Of a DNA stretch of 64,000 bases, positions 51,844 through 59,834 are shown one piece after another. Positions within the stretch are counted from its first letter, which is position 1; every line of letters begins with the position of its first letter. A program made the translations under genes and the position numbers. Origin of the DNA: Clostridia bacterium (lineage in GTDB: Bacteria; Bacillota; Clostridia; Lachnospirales; Lachnospiraceae); the NCBI GenBank assembly GCA_910575725.1, contig CAJTFE010000006.1, forward strand, positions 581 to 64,580, in the 5' to 3' direction. The notes under the pieces are model-generated. The model searched no databases and was not told where the DNA came from. It saw only the letters and a program-made list of their open reading frames with translations.

Positions 51844-52026
51844 TCACACTCTGAACTGGGTAATACATTTCAGAAATATAATGCAAAGCTCCTGATAAAG
51901 GTCTTCATCAAACCTGCCGTTTATAATGGCGTTTTTCACTAAAAGAGGCTTGTACATCTCCAAAAGTTCCATGACCGCTGGCTCCCTGCCGGCTTTCGCC
52001 TGTAAAAGCATTTCCTTAAAATTCAT
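51844..52026 (-). CDS. Tn916-type helix-turn-helix protein (HTH_16-like)
   Basis: 60 residues: MNFKEMLLQAKAGREPAVME followed by LLEMYKPLLVKNAIINGRFD and LYQELCIIFLKCI. This is the small helix-turn-helix protein that accompanies the sigma-like factor in Tn916-type elements (ORF8-type). It overlaps the sigma gene by 11 nt. It likely helps control transfer genes. Confidence 0.75.
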   Translation of the reverse strand: MNFKEMLLQAKAGREPAVMELLEMYKPLLVKNAIINGRFDEDLYQELCIIFLKCITQFRV

Positions 52027-52432
52027 TTTTCATCACCTCAATCTTTCTTTTCATCTTCTGCACCGTCCGGTAGTACACCGCCGACACGCCTTTATATCCC
52101 AGTCCCATTTCCTCTGCCAGCGTCTCAAAGCTCTTTCCGTCTAAGATTCTCGCAAAAAATATGTACCGTTCCCGCTCGCTAAGTTCTTTCAGCGCCAGAA
52201 GGAGCGCACTGTCCTCCAGCTGCATGAGTACCGGCAGCCCCAGAAACATATCCCGTTCGATGCTGCATTCCGGCATAAATGGGAAGTCTTCAGTTAGGCT
52301 CTCCATCTGCAGGCGCCTGTCCTGCTGCTGTATATAATCATGTCTGCGGCGCTGGACTGCCGTTGTCAGATAGGCCGTAAACTGATTCTGTATGATTTCT
52401 GTTTCACTTTTTCCGTTGTTTCTCTGCCACAT
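52016..52432 (-). CDS. Sigma-70-like regulator of Tn916 ORF7 type (copy 3)
   Basis: 138 residues. Region 4 is clear: LKELSERERYIFFARILDGK then SFETLAEEMGLGYKGVSAVY (about residues 82-125). The N-terminus has YLTTAVQRRRHDYIQQQDRR. In Tn916, the equivalent gene activates transfer functions when transcribed through. ATG 52432 has AAGGAGGA upstream. It is the third sigma-like gene in the element. Confidence 0.75.
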   Translation of the reverse strand: MWQRNNGKSETEIIQNQFTAYLTTAVQRRRHDYIQQQDRRLQMESLTEDFPFMPECSIERDMFLGLPVLMQLEDSALLLALKELSERERYIFFARILDGKSFETLAEEMGLGYKGVSAVYYRTVQKMKRKIEVMKNEF

Positions 52433-52875
52433 GGCGTTTCCTCCTTAAATTTCAGAATTTTGGCTGCAAAATCCTGAAACCGGAGGTGAGCGGCAGCGGA
52501 CAATAGAAAAAGAACGGCTGCCTGTTTTCATTCTCAGATAACCGTTCTTCTTCCAGATATCGCTATTTATCTCAAAAAAGTAGTGTGTTAAACTACTATT
52601 TTCAACGCATTTCAGCCGTAAAAAAAGATAGATTTTTTTAATAAACTTCCTTTACAGCCATATGCTTCGAGCGTACTTCTCAATGACCATGTATCCTTCC
52701 TCATGGCCATACACAAAAAAAGCACTCAAATAATGTCCTGATGAACCACGTTTTTTTTTAATTCATCAAAACATCGAGTGCATAAAGTAGTTTTATAACA
52801 TATATTTTTGGGGTGTCTATACCATTTTTACATTTAAAAAGTATGGCACTAAACTACTACCAGGAGGTGATGATA
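52433..52875. promoter_or_regulatory. Divergent control region with operator-like repeats
   Basis: No gene fits here. AGTAGT/ACTACT (52579-52597) is an inverted repeat with 7 bp between arms, and a related site (AGTATGGCACTAAACTACTA) covers 52840-52859, directly before the XRE ribosome site. A long inverted repeat (GCACTC 52722-52727 to GAGTGC 52776-52781, with TGATGAA/TTCATCA inside) has nine T residues in its loop. The two operator-like sites could let the XRE protein control itself and the divergent sigma gene. Confidence 0.5.
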
Positions 52876-53223
52876 ATGTCTTTGTCAGTCAATGATGCCA
52901 ATGTTTTCAGCCGTGTCCTCAAAAAAGCACGAAAGAAAATGCATCTGACCCAGGCGACCTGTGCGGAATTATTAGATTATTCCCTTTCCTTCCAAAAAGA
53001 CCTGGAACGCGGCCGCTGCTCCCCAAGCATCGAGAACTTTTACCATATCTGTCGGACACTGAATATATCCGCAGATGAGTGTGTTTTTCCAGACAGCCAC
53101 GATGCGGACTCTACATATCAAAAACTGCTCCGACTGCTTTCACAATGTGATGAAAGCAGTTTAAAAATTCTTACTGCCACAGCAACGGCAATCATCAACG
53201 AAAAGAATAATCAATCAACCTGA
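52876..53223 (+). CDS. XRE-family regulator (probable ICE repressor)
   Basis: 115 residues. A helix-turn-helix spans about residues 10-65 (RVLKKARKKMHLTQATCAEL then SLSFQKDLERGRCSP). ATG 52876 is chosen because CAGGAGG is 8 nt upstream; the ATG at 52870 is too close. It is divergent from the sigma/HTH pair, the classic arrangement for an ICE repressor. Operator-like repeats lie upstream. Confidence 0.75.
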   Translation: MSLSVNDANVFSRVLKKARKKMHLTQATCAELLDYSLSFQKDLERGRCSPSIENFYHICRTLNISADECVFPDSHDADSTYQKLLRLLSQCDESSLKILTATATAIINEKNNQST

Positions 53224-53232
53224 TCCTGCAAA

Positions 53233-53274
53233 AAAATATAACCCAACTGTTTTTTCTTGTTGGGTTATATTTTA
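53233..53274. terminator. Bidirectional terminator after the XRE gene
   Basis: AAAATATAACCCAAC pairs with GTTGGGTTATATTTT (53259-53273). It lies between convergent genes and has A and T tracts on both sides. Confidence 0.8.
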
Positions 53275-53357
53275 CATGACAAATATCTTTATAATATCGA
53301 CAGAAAATAGATAGATTATCTTTTTTATTGACAATTTACGACATTAGTACACCGCAT

Positions 53358-53666
53358 TTAATTTTCTGCACTGAACTTATATCCATATCCATGCAGAGTC
53401 TGTATGGATGAAATCCCCAGCTTTGTCCTAAGCCGGTAAATAATATCCCTAATAATATAGGAGCCTCCGGCATAATTATCCCTGCTCACCGCCTCATAAA
53501 TCTGGTCTTTCGTAAAAGCTATATCAGGATTGGATGCCAGAAAGCAGAGTACGTCAAACTCCATTCTGGTAAGGCCAATTTTACGCCCGTCCACATCAAC
53601 TGCTCTGCTTGCAGGATGGATATGCAGGTTCCCAAATACCATCTCTTTATCTGTATCTGACATCAC
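53358..53666 (-). CDS. Lone OmpR-type winged-helix protein
   Basis: 102 residues comprising only a response-regulator DNA-binding domain: IGLTRMEFDVLCFLASNPDI, then YIIRDIIYRLRTKLGI and IQTLHGYGYKF. The receiver domain is absent. It has an ICE relative in lone winged-helix regulators near transfer genes. Start is 53666 or 53663; the ribosome site GGAGGTGTG precedes both. Confidence 0.7.
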   Translation of the reverse strand: MMSDTDKEMVFGNLHIHPASRAVDVDGRKIGLTRMEFDVLCFLASNPDIAFTKDQIYEAVSRDNYAGGSYIIRDIIYRLRTKLGISSIQTLHGYGYKFSAEN

Positions 53667-53697
53667 TCACACCTCCATTCAATCCGCTGACAGTATT

Positions 53698-53859
53698 TTA
53701 GTTTATATATAATCCCTGTCCTGTTTTAACCGCCGATTTTTGTTCCCTGTGAAAACGTACAAGTCCCGTCTTGTTCAAAGTCACCATAAGCACCGGAATG
53801 AATACAAGCTGAAGGATGATTCCCGGAATGGCACTCAAATAAACGCCTCCCTCTGTCAT
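53698..53859 (-). pseudogene. C-terminal remnant of an ECF transporter S component
   Basis: A 53-codon frame with AIPGIILQLVFIPVLMVTLN followed by KTGLVRF, which resembles the last helix of ECF transporter substrate-binding components. No start of a full gene is found upstream. It is probably a fragment left by recombination. Confidence 0.45.
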
Positions 53860-54344
53860 GCTGCACTGCAGCTATTCCTCATTTGTATTTCTCTTTATGC
53901 CCTCGCGTCAAAACCGCACTGTTCCTCAGTCCAAGAAACATCGGCATTGATCTCCTGCCTTGCCACATGGCGAGGAACTGATTCCCCATATAGACATTCT
54001 GCACCGCTTCCTCCTTGGCAAACGCAGTGACCTTCTCCTGGATGGAGTTCGTCATCTACCACCCCTTCTTGGATGATAAATGTATATTCTTGATTCCCAT
54101 TATCTCCATGATAAAATGTCCTTTCCGCCATAAAGTCATCTCTGCTCACCGATGTGCTTATTTAACGGAAGCCGGGGATGCCTGCCCATGCCCTACGGCT
54201 TATCAATCATATAGAGCTACGCCTTATTTTCTTTTATGCTTTGGCATCAAAACTACTTTGCAGATCATTTGCATTTTTAGACATTTCTCTGCCATCCATC
54301 GGAATCCCTTTTTTTGCATTTCCCTATACTTCCTTCACTCTTTA
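53860..54344 (-). pseudogene. Gene debris between the ICE control region and SPFH operon
   Basis: Only broken frames are seen. One is MTNSIQEKVTAFAKEEAVQN (start 54055, stop 53879). An overlapping longer frame (54149 to 53895) has poor composition. Two short stretches, near 53870-53930 and 54210-54265, resemble each other on the minus strand (ends like CGFDARA and SSFDAKA), suggesting decayed tandem copies. No intact gene, promoter or terminator is evident. Confidence 0.4.
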
Positions 54345-55535
54345 TCAATTCTCATACTGCACTTCTGTGCTTTTACCGATATTTCCCTCAAGCAACTTTA
54401 CGTCTATACTGCCGTCCTTGGAATTAACAATATATTTCTTCACATTCGGCAGTATCTTGTCCATAGTTTCGAGGAATAATCTGTACTTTGTTGTATCTTT
54501 ACTATATATCTGACTATTTTTCTGATATTCTGCAAGCATCTGATCAAACTTAGCCGCATCACCCTGCGCCTGATTGATTGCTTGCGTTTTATAGCCTTCC
54601 GCTTCGGATATCATACCGCTCGCCTGGCCTCGCGCCTCCGGTATCAAACTGTTATAATATCCATTTGCATTATTTATGGCCGTCTCCTTATCTTCCTTTG
54701 CTGCCGTTACATCCAGAAACGCCTCTGAAACTGCATCCGGCGGCACTATGGATTGAATATTAAAGGCTGTAATCAGAATACCTGCATTATATTCATCCAA
54801 AATCCCCTGTGCATATTTAATAACATCATTCTGTGCCTGCACTTTTTGCGTACCTAAAATATCATCAACCGCAATTCCCGAAATCACCTGTACCAAGGAT
54901 GCCTCCACCGCAGATCTGACAATTATCTCATCCCGTTCCGCTACATTATATAAAAATGCCTGTGGGTCAGATACCTTATAGTGTACGATAGCCTCTGCCC
55001 CTACTATGTTTTCATCACCGGTCAGCAGTTGCAACGCCTGTGGCGATTCTGATGCTTCCTCATGCATATGTTCCGGCAAAGACATCCCAATGTCTGCTCT
55101 CCGCACCTCTTCTATATTAACCATTTGGACACTATCAATCGGAGAAGGCAGGCGATAATGAATTCCTTCCGAAACGGAAGAATCTATCACTTTACCAAAC
55201 CTTTTTACCACAGCCTGTTCCCCAGGATTTACCACATAGATACCTGTCAGCAAGTACACCGCAAATATGCCGATTCCAAGAATAATGGCCATTTTTTTCA
55301 TATGAATGTGTCCAAAGGCACTGTTTATATCCTTGAATACACCGCTATTCTTTATGGTTGCAATACTTTTTCCAATAATTATCCTGCTGCTGATTTTCCT
55401 CTTTTCTATAATTGTCTTTTTCTTTCCTTTTTTCGGCGGTTTCTCTGTTTTTCTCTCCGCCTTCTCCTTTTCATCATTGTTATACTGCTGACCTTCATTT
55501 TCCTCTGGTCTATTTTTTTCAGATACAGGTTTCAT
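54345..55535 (-). CDS. hflK: HflK-like SPFH membrane protein
   Basis: 396 residues. A basic cytoplasmic N-terminus (about 1-85) leads to one TM (about 85-103) and an SPFH domain (VVNPGEQAVVKRFGKVIDSS, about 106-300), then a coiled C-terminus with alanine-rich EARGQASGMISEAEGYKTQA. ATG 55535 follows AAGGAGGAG; the longer frame to 55592 overlaps the HflC end. HflK and HflC form a cage around FtsH (family knowledge). It is last of a four-gene operon. Confidence 0.8.
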   Translation of the reverse strand: MKPVSEKNRPEENEGQQYNNDEKEKAERKTEKPPKKGKKKTIIEKRKISSRIIIGKSIATIKNSGVFKDINSAFGHIHMKKMAIILGIGIFAVYLLTGIYVVNPGEQAVVKRFGKVIDSSVSEGIHYRLPSPIDSVQMVNIEEVRRADIGMSLPEHMHEEASESPQALQLLTGDENIVGAEAIVHYKVSDPQAFLYNVAERDEIIVRSAVEASLVQVISGIAVDDILGTQKVQAQNDVIKYAQGILDEYNAGILITAFNIQSIVPPDAVSEAFLDVTAAKEDKETAINNANGYYNSLIPEARGQASGMISEAEGYKTQAINQAQGDAAKFDQMLAEYQKNSQIYSKDTTKYRLFLETMDKILPNVKKYIVNSKDGSIDVKLLEGNIGKSTEVQYEN

Positions 55536-55548
55536 TATGTACTCCTCC

Positions 55549-56457
55549 TTACTCTGCAACATTTGTCTGATTGTCCGAAATTTCATCACCACTTAAATAT
55601 TTAAGAATTTCAGCAGTAGAAGGCAGAATTAATGTTGTATTATCATCAATTGTCTTTTCATAGGTTTCCAGAGTTCTCACAAATTCATAGAACTGAGGAT
55701 CCTTTCCAAATGCTTCTCCATAAATGCGGATTGCCTCTGCATCACCTTCACCCATGATTTCCTGTGCCTGCTTATATGCCTCTGACAAAATGGTTGTTTG
55801 TTCCTTTTCTGCTTCTGCCCTAATCTTCGCAGCTTCCTCACTACCTTCCGCACGATACTGCTTCGCCATCTGTTCACGCTCTGCTTTCATACGGCCATAA
55901 ACACTTTGTTTATTCGCCTCCGGAAAGTTTAATACTCTAATCTGCGTATCAACAATTTCAATACCGTATCCTGCGGCCTTTTCACGCGCATAGCTGGTAG
56001 CCTCTGCAAGCATGGAATCCAATTTTAGCTCGTCTTCATTAATATTAACCAATTCTTCCAGGGAATATTGACTGAGCTGCACACCGATGCTTGACGAAAA
56101 TACATCCCTCAAACGGGATTGCGCACCAATTTCATCTTTTACTGTTTTCATGTACTTTACCGGGTCAACAATCTTCCATGTTCCGTAATAGTCCAATGAA
56201 ACATTTTTCTTGTCAGAGGATAACAGCTCCAACTCATCTGCCTGATAAATTTGAACACGTTTATCCAATCTTCTGACAGACTGAATCGGATCCGGTAATT
56301 TAATCTGCAGTCCGGCATCCTCTATTACACTTACCGGGTTACCAAACTGTGTAACAACAACATATTCTGTTGTGTCAACCGTATAAACCATTAAAGTTAA
56401 GACAAAAAGCACAATACCACTACAAATACCTAAAATTACTTTCTTTTTATTCTTCAT
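55549..56457 (-). CDS. hflC: HflC-like SPFH membrane protein
   Basis: 302 residues. An N-terminal TM (about 5-26) precedes an SPFH domain starting TTEYVVVTQFGNPVSVIEDA, with the coiled YGRMKAEREQMAKQYRAEGS segment typical of HflC. ATG 56457 follows AGAAAGGTG. It lies between two HflK-type genes with gaps of 13 and 20 nt. It likely forms a complex with both. Confidence 0.8.
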   Translation of the reverse strand: MKNKKKVILGICSGIVLFVLTLMVYTVDTTEYVVVTQFGNPVSVIEDAGLQIKLPDPIQSVRRLDKRVQIYQADELELLSSDKKNVSLDYYGTWKIVDPVKYMKTVKDEIGAQSRLRDVFSSSIGVQLSQYSLEELVNINEDELKLDSMLAEATSYAREKAAGYGIEIVDTQIRVLNFPEANKQSVYGRMKAEREQMAKQYRAEGSEEAAKIRAEAEKEQTTILSEAYKQAQEIMGEGDAEAIRIYGEAFGKDPQFYEFVRTLETYEKTIDDNTTLILPSTAEILKYLSGDEISDNQTNVAE

Positions 56458-56477
56458 TGTTTTCACCTTTCTTTCTC

Positions 56478-58022
56478 TCAATTTGAATTGCCAATCCATA
56501 ACTCAGCATTATCAATTTCCACATCCGCCCCCAACAGAATTTTCTGCACATTCGGAAGAATCTCATCCATTGCTTCCATGTATAACCTAAACTCCGTTAC
56601 ACTCCTTGTTTTTTCATATGCACTCTGCCGCAAAGCAAAGTATGCCGCATCTCCTGTTGCGGTACTGATTTTGTCAGTTTTATACTTTTCAGCCTCAGCA
56701 ATTTCTTTATACGCTTCTGCCCTTGCTTCCGGAATAAGCTGGTTCTGGTACGCATATGCTTCACTTATATATATTGCTCTATCCTGCCTTGCGCTTGCCA
56801 AATCTTCATAGCTGTCCTTTACCGCATCCGGTGGTGCTGCCTCCACTAATTGAACACTGACAATTTCGATTCCCACTTTATTTTGATTCATATCCTCTTG
56901 TATCTTCGACAATGCCAGTTTCTCTACATCCGCCTTACCTTCTGTCAAGAGATAATCGATTTTATTCCGACCAACAATTTCTCTGATACTGCTCAATGTA
57001 CTGGAGGCAATCAACATATCCGTATTTTCCACATTTAAAATGAATTCTTCTGCATTTTTTACCTTATAGTGAACTGTCATATCTACATTTACAAGGTTTG
57101 TATCTCCCGTGAGAAGCTCCTGTACGCCCGTATCTATTTTCTGAATATCCTCACTATTCACAAGCACCACTTCATCAATAGGTGCCGGTAGGCTGTAATG
57201 TATTCCCGGCTCTGCATTTCCATCTACAATCTTACCAAAACGCTTTACCACACCTGTCTGATTTACTCCAACGATATAAACACCCGACAAAGCATAGGCA
57301 GCCACAATGATGCCGCCAAAAGTTACAATCAGTTTTTTATTCTGCTTAAAATTAAAATGAACGTGTAAATGTGCATGCTCAAATCCCTGCCCATCAGGAT
57401 GTAAAAGTGCATATAAATTACTACTGAAGATCTCATATCCTGCGCTTAGCAGAAGAACCATTGCCACAATAGCCGCCACTTTATCCAAGCTCTTCATTCC
57501 AAAAAGTGATCCGGTAATACCTATCAATACTGCAATCGAGCAATACATATCCATTTTGGAATGATATCCATCTGCCTTCAGACTTTCCGATCCGGTCTGC
57601 TCACCCACATATATTTTGAGCCTTGCCATAAAATAATTCACAACCACAGCGAATAAAGCTCCTGCAGCCGTAAATGGTACATAACGTAATTCTATGGCTT
57701 CACTACTAAGCGCACTCTCTAAAATCTCAAATCCCATATAAAAAATAAACAGGGAAACAAAGAGCGCAAGAATGTGTTCTACTGTATTTACAGCCTTTCC
57801 TAATCTTTCTTTTCCAAAACTTGTGACTAATAACCCCACAAATACAATTGTGGTCACAAATAAATCCGCAAATGAATGCCACGCATTTGCCTCCAGGCCA
57901 ATACTGCCTGACAGGTCTGCCAGGAAAAAACGGAGCGCAATCAATACCATATTGGCAATCATTGTAACAAGAATTGTCTTTTCTTTCCTTCCCAGCCCTT
58001 CTTTTTTACTTTTCTGTTCCAT
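56478..58022 (-). CDS. Cation diffusion facilitator fused to an HflK-type SPFH domain
   Basis: 514 residues. Residues 1-215 hold five or six TM helices of a cation diffusion facilitator, with metal-site motifs EANAWHSFADLF (about 43-54) and ADGYHSKMDMY (about 150-160). A short His-rich bridge (EHAHLHVHFN) and a TM helix lead into an SPFH domain (VNQTGVVKRFGKIVDGNAEP) and a coiled tail ending near residue 514. The fusion is continuous without a frameshift. Start ATG 58022 follows GTGGAGG. A metal transporter tethered to a membrane-scaffold domain is unusual; it may localise zinc or iron export to a membrane patch. Confidence 0.75.
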   Translation of the reverse strand: MEQKSKKEGLGRKEKTILVTMIANMVLIALRFFLADLSGSIGLEANAWHSFADLFVTTIVFVGLLVTSFGKERLGKAVNTVEHILALFVSLFIFYMGFEILESALSSEAIELRYVPFTAAGALFAVVVNYFMARLKIYVGEQTGSESLKADGYHSKMDMYCSIAVLIGITGSLFGMKSLDKVAAIVAMVLLLSAGYEIFSSNLYALLHPDGQGFEHAHLHVHFNFKQNKKLIVTFGGIIVAAYALSGVYIVGVNQTGVVKRFGKIVDGNAEPGIHYSLPAPIDEVVLVNSEDIQKIDTGVQELLTGDTNLVNVDMTVHYKVKNAEEFILNVENTDMLIASSTLSSIREIVGRNKIDYLLTEGKADVEKLALSKIQEDMNQNKVGIEIVSVQLVEAAPPDAVKDSYEDLASARQDRAIYISEAYAYQNQLIPEARAEAYKEIAEAEKYKTDKISTATGDAAYFALRQSAYEKTRSVTEFRLYMEAMDEILPNVQKILLGADVEIDNAELWIGNSN

Positions 58023-59706
58023 TACTTTCCTCCACTTCTTTCATCATTTTTCGTAATGTTTTTTCATAAATTATGAGATTGCTTTGCTCTAAAAGCATAT
58101 CTTCCATTTCCGCCTCCAATTCATGGTGTCTTTCATCATTTATATGGGAAATAATATCCTCCTTTACTTCCTCCAATGCCTTTTGCTCTTCTGCCTGTTT
58201 CGATACCAATTGGAAGATGTAGTATCCACCATGTACCAAGGCAGCATCGCTTATCTCGCCTGCCTCTAAAGAGAAAATCATCTCCGCCAGTTCGGCATCT
58301 AAATGATTCCTATATAATTCTCCTTCCACATCACCACCATTTTCGGCACTTCCGTCCTCTGAATACTGCTTTGCAACTTCAGCAAAGTCCGCTCCATTTT
58401 TCAATGCTTCTGACGCCTTATTCGCTTTATCCTTCCCCTTTCCATCTCCTGTTTCTTCTATCCATATTACCTTCACTTTTGCACTCTCCGGAATCAGGAA
58501 TCTGCTTTTATAAGTTTCATAATATTCCGCGATTTCTTCCTCCGTAGGTTCCCCAATCTTTTCATCAATCTCCTCCTGGTGCATAATCTGATATAAGTAG
58601 CTGATTTTGAGTTCCTCCGTATCGTGATTCAATTCTCCGTCTGCCGCATCATCGCCCCCATCCTCCAAAATCAATTCTTTTACCGCAAGCTGATCTACCA
58701 ATATCTTTTTATTTTCATATCCCTCAAACGCTTGCTGATGCTCTTCTGACAGTTCTTTAAATTCTGTCATAAAATCACCCAGGGTATACTTTTTCCCATG
58801 AACATCAAATAGGGCTTCATTCTCATACAGCTCGTACTGATCCGCTTTCTTCAGTAACTCATAATTAATCTCCAATCCCGCCTCATCTTTTAACTGTTCA
58901 ATATAGGCAGGTAAATATTCATTTTCCTTTTGTGCATACAGTATTTCACGAATTTCTTCCTTTACGTCCGAAAATGCCTTATCTCCATAGTTATTTCTGT
59001 TGGAATCATAATATTGCTGTATTTCATAATTTGTAATCGTATCCATGGACATCTGTTTTTCTCTGATTTGCTTTACTAATTCCGTTACACTGGCATCATC
59101 AAACAAATCCGATAACTGATGCTGTACCTCTTCTCGTCCGGTAATTCCCTGTTGCTCCGCCCAATCTAAAACAATTTGCTCCGTAGCCATCATCTCTACT
59201 AATTGCCTGTAGCCTTCTATACTGTCAATAGGATGTGTTTCACAGGATTCATCAGGATTACACAGGCTATGATCAAGTCCATGCTCCTCGCATATGTAAT
59301 GTTCCATTTCTCTTGCCATTTCAATCTTTACAAATTCCCTGAGTTCTTCCACCGTAATTGTCTTATCATTATAACTGGCCACTACGTCCGGCGCAGGCGG
59401 TTTTGGTTCCTTCAGCCACGAAATAAAACCGGGCATGCTTACGAGGAGAAGAAAACCTACTATACCTGCCACAATTCCCCGTGAACTGTTATAACGTTTT
59501 TGGGGGATATAACTATACCCTTTCTGAAATTTCTTTATCATCCCGGGCGGCTTGGATTCTTTATGAGTGATGACGTCCTCTAATCTTTCTTCTGTCATCT
59601 CAGCAGTATCATCATCTTTTTCTGTACTTTCCTCTTTTTTCTTCTGTTTTAATCCCAGCATATTCTGAATGTCTTCCAACAAAGAAACCTTTTCCTCTTC
59701 TCCCAT
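58006..59706 (-). CDS. Membrane-anchored parvulin peptidyl-prolyl isomerase
   Basis: 566 residues. One TM lies near residues 80-100, followed by a SurA/PrsA-type N-terminal region and a parvulin domain (about 420-520: NGADFAEVAKQYSEDGSAEN then GGDVEGELYRNHLDAELAEM). ATG 59706 is chosen because AAGGAAG is 6 nt upstream; the ATGs at 59733 and 59730 have no ribosome site. It overlaps the next gene by 17 nt and starts the SPFH operon. PrsA-type proteins fold exported proteins outside the membrane. Confidence 0.75.
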   Translation of the reverse strand: MGEEEKVSLLEDIQNMLGLKQKKKEESTEKDDDTAEMTEERLEDVITHKESKPPGMIKKFQKGYSYIPQKRYNSSRGIVAGIVGFLLLVSMPGFISWLKEPKPPAPDVVASYNDKTITVEELREFVKIEMAREMEHYICEEHGLDHSLCNPDESCETHPIDSIEGYRQLVEMMATEQIVLDWAEQQGITGREEVQHQLSDLFDDASVTELVKQIREKQMSMDTITNYEIQQYYDSNRNNYGDKAFSDVKEEIREILYAQKENEYLPAYIEQLKDEAGLEINYELLKKADQYELYENEALFDVHGKKYTLGDFMTEFKELSEEHQQAFEGYENKKILVDQLAVKELILEDGGDDAADGELNHDTEELKISYLYQIMHQEEIDEKIGEPTEEEIAEYYETYKSRFLIPESAKVKVIWIEETGDGKGKDKANKASEALKNGADFAEVAKQYSEDGSAENGGDVEGELYRNHLDAELAEMIFSLEAGEISDAALVHGGYYIFQLVSKQAEEQKALEEVKEDIISHINDERHHELEAEMEDMLLEQSNLIIYEKTLRKMMKEVEESNGTEK

Positions 59707-59794
59707 ATACTTCTTCCTTTCTTTTGACATCACTGTGGTTTATAGTACACATCAGATATGGAGATTTTATGGAGATAATTACATATTTTTCCGC

Positions 59795-59832
59795 AAAAAA
59801 ATAACACTCTCACACATCGAAAGTGTTATTTT
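59795..59832 (-). terminator. Terminator of the two-component operon
   Basis: AATAACACT (59800-59808) pairs with AGTGTTATT (59822-59830). On the minus strand it follows the kinase stop and is followed by TTTTTT. Confidence 0.75.
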
Positions 59833-59834
59833 CT

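Noticed and set aside
53895-54149. 84-codon minus-strand open frame as a gene
   Set aside because: Composition is poor (many Gly, Cys, His), it overlaps another better frame, and no family is visible; treated as debris.
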